Source of the DNA: Mercurialis annua
Taxonomy: Eukaryota > Streptophyta > Magnoliopsida > Malpighiales > Euphorbiaceae
Length of the DNA: 64,000 bases
Reading direction: 5' to 3'
Assembly: GCF_937616625.2 (NCBI RefSeq)
Contig: NC_065570.1
Coordinates: forward strand, 19,058,046 to 19,122,045
The notes beneath the pieces are model-generated. The model was not told where the DNA came from and searched no databases. It saw only the letters and a program-made list of their open reading frames with translations. Shown one piece after another: positions 62,122 to 64,000 of the stretch (positions within the stretch are counted from its first letter, which is position 1; the number at the start of each line of letters is the position of its first letter). The position numbers were made by a program, and so were the translations under genes.

Positions 62122-64000
62122 ACATTTTGCAGAAAGGGTTTGTCAAAGATTATCAAGTCTGGGTTTTTCATGGTGAGGGAAATGTTTTAAATCCCTGTCC
62201 CGTTGCACAGCTACCGGAGTATGACATTGACATGGAATATGAGGGGGTGGTGATTTGAGCTCCGTTCAGAGAATGGTTATCGATTCTGCCTGTACAGAAG
62301 TAGTGTTCACGGAGGAGGAACCGAATAACGAAGCTAAACATTTTTATGATATGATTCGTGCAGCCGAAGAACCTGTATGCCCCGGTAATAGCAAAAACTC
62401 TCCCTTGTCTATGGCTGTTAAAATGTTGGACATCAAATGTCGACATAGTGGCTCAGTAGCTTTAGTAGATGATTTGACCAAATTTATACAAGAGCTGCTA
62501 CAAGAGGACAACAAGATGCCAAAGAACTTTGCTGAAATAAAGAAGATGGTTAAAGGTCTTGGGTTTCCGGTTGAAGTTATTGATTGATGTTTCCGCAATT
62601 GCATGATTTACTAGGGGTCAAACGCGGAGTTAACGCTATGAAAAATTTGCGATCACAAATGGTGTAAACCGCCCCCTAAAGGAAATTATGTGAAAAGACA
62701 AGTTAACGTCCCTTATAGGTTAAATGTTTTATTTTCCTATAACTCCGAGACGTTAGAGGTTGTACACTTCTAAAGCTACCGCCAAACATATGATGTGGCA
62801 CGCAGAACACGACATGGTTGATGGAAAGATGTGTCACTCGTCAGACTCCCCGGCGTGGAAACATTTCAGTGAATTGCATACAAAGTTTGCGGAAGAAGTT
62901 TGAAATATCAGACTAGGCCTGTGTACTGATGGGTTTCAACCATTTCGGGCCTTCGGGCAGAATTATTCATCATGGCCAGTAATTTTGACACCCTACAATA
63001 ACCCCCAGGGATGTGTATGAAAGATGAGTTCATGTTTTTAACTGTTATTGTCCCTGGGCCTCGAAATTCTAAACACCAAATGGATATTTTCCTACAGCCG
63101 TTGATAGCTGAGCTGAACCAACTGTGGGAATTTGGAGTCCGACGTTCATAGGCGACATAATTTCCAAATGAAAACAGCACTTATGTGGACAATTAATGAT
63201 TTTCCCGCTTATTCCATGTTGTCTGGCGGGAGCACATCTGGGAGACTGGCTTGCCCACACTGCATGGAAAATACGAATGCTTAAAGGGATGGTCACCTGT
63301 ACCCTCGTAATACAACTCATTTCCGAAAAGAAAAAACCGTAAACAAAGTATTCGGACAGCCGAAAACCGGAGAAGAATTGTTGGCAGAGGTGGACAGTCT
63401 GGGGTTTATGAAGGCGTATGAAATTGGGGCTGAGACAAATAATGCTGTGAAGTTGGCAGATTATGGTTGGAATAAAAAAGCATCTTCTGAGATTTTCCGT
63501 ATTGGAAAACAAATCTCATTCGTCACAATCTTGATGTCATAACCATTGAGAAAAACGTATTCGAAAATATTTTCAATACTGTACTAAATGTTCCCGGGAA
63601 TCAAAAGACCATGCAAAATATAGAGAAAGTTGAATGACATATGTGATCGGCCTGAGTTGGCAAAAGATCCGGTTACTGGGAGATTTCCTAAGGCGATGTA
63701 TGTTTTGGACAGGGACAGAAAAAAGGCTTTACTCGATTGGATTAAGTTAATAAAGTTTCCAGATGGCTACGCGTCCAACTTGTCTAGATGTGTCGATACA
63801 ATCGATCTGAAAATGCATGGAATAAAAAGTCACGACTGCCACATTTTTATGCAAAGACTTCTACCAATCGCTCTCCGTGAGCTATTACCGAAGGAAGTGT
63901 GGGAGCCTTTAATAGAGCTGAGTATCTTTTTTTGTGAGTTAACCTCCACGTCTCTAACAGAGAAAGATCTAGAACGTATGAGGCTGGAAATCCTAAAGAT
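62117..64000 (+). pseudogene. CACTA (Tnp2-type) transposase, remainder; runs off the window
   Basis: Resumes at 62121 in the 53208 frame: HILQKGFVKDYQVWVFHGEG, the end of the transposase-associated domain, then a stop at 62256 and a frameshift. 62255-62587 gives ACTEVVFTEEEPNNEAKHFY, DDLTKFIQELLQEDN and KKMVKGLGFPVEVID. After more stops come AKHMMWHAEH, WKHFSELHTKFAEEV and LGLCTDGFQPF (about 62785-62945). Next are MCMKDEFMFLTVIVPGP and DIFLQPLIAELNQLWEFGV, then MKTALMWTINDFPAYSMLSG and RLACPHCMEN (to about 63280). The tail has HNLDV-TIEKNVFENIF, FPDGYASNLSRCV, KSHDCHIFMQRLLPIALREL and a Leu-rich stretch at the edge. This is the Transposase_21 core of En/Spm proteins, in order, with several stops and frame changes. 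Non-functional here. Confidence 0.92.

Larger units (their letters stand above)
51074..64000 (+). mobile_element. Second CACTA (En/Spm) element with decayed transposase; right end outside the window
   Basis: Begins CACTACTAGAAAACAACTC, preceded by TCT, the possible 3-bp target duplication. A subterminal zone of TTTGCGACGGA motifs follows, then a pyrimidine-rich leader, AT-rich intron-like DNA, and a Tnp2-type transposase on the + strand in two pieces (53208-53406 and 62117-64000). The pieces are separated by a complete copia insertion. Terminal sequence and subterminal motif resemble but are not identical to CACTA-1 (GCGACGGA versus GTGACGGA). The right terminus is not in the window. Confidence 0.9.

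Overview
The window is repeat-dense, heterochromatin-like DNA from a flowering plant, most likely a eudicot. The evidence is En/Spm (CACTA) elements with TnpD/Tnp2-type transposase remnants, Ty1/copia and Ty3/gypsy-type LTRs with plant hallmarks, and plant nuclear gene fragments with short AT-rich introns. I cannot name the species. I see no intact host gene, rRNA, tRNA or CRISPR array.

Layout. About 42.7 kb is one 60-bp satellite family (roughly 710 monomers) in three stretches: 1-6914, 10056-11713 and 16208-50345. It lies mostly on the + strand, but two blocks between about 560 and 5560 are inverted. A 3.1-kb solo LTR (6920-10055) and a 4.5-kb non-autonomous CACTA element (11714-16207) interrupt it. 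The long stretch carries layered higher-order repeats: units near 0.56, 1.14, 2.33 and 4.6 kb, and a block of about 5 kb repeated about 10 kb away.

The first CACTA element carries fragments of two host chromatin genes in the same orientation. One is a NASP/Sim3/Hif1-type histone H3 chaperone (SHNi-TPR family, 12332-13840). The other is an HMG-box protein of the HMGB type (13981-14258). Intron positions and splice-site dinucleotides are kept, so the capture was of DNA rather than mRNA. Both fragments are broken.

At 50346 the satellite ends in an inverted, partial LTR related to the solo LTR. It is cut at 51074 by a second CACTA element that runs off the right edge. This element encodes a decayed Tnp2-type transposase on the + strand, and its N-terminal transposase-associated domain is split by an 8.7-kb Ty1/copia element on the - strand (53407-62116). 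Both copia LTRs, the PBS and the polypurine tract are recognisable. Its gag-pol is riddled with stops although the two LTRs look only about 2% different.

Nothing here works as an operon. The order of events that can be read is satellite, then gypsy-type LTR, then CACTA, then copia at the right end, with independent LTR and CACTA insertions in the left half.
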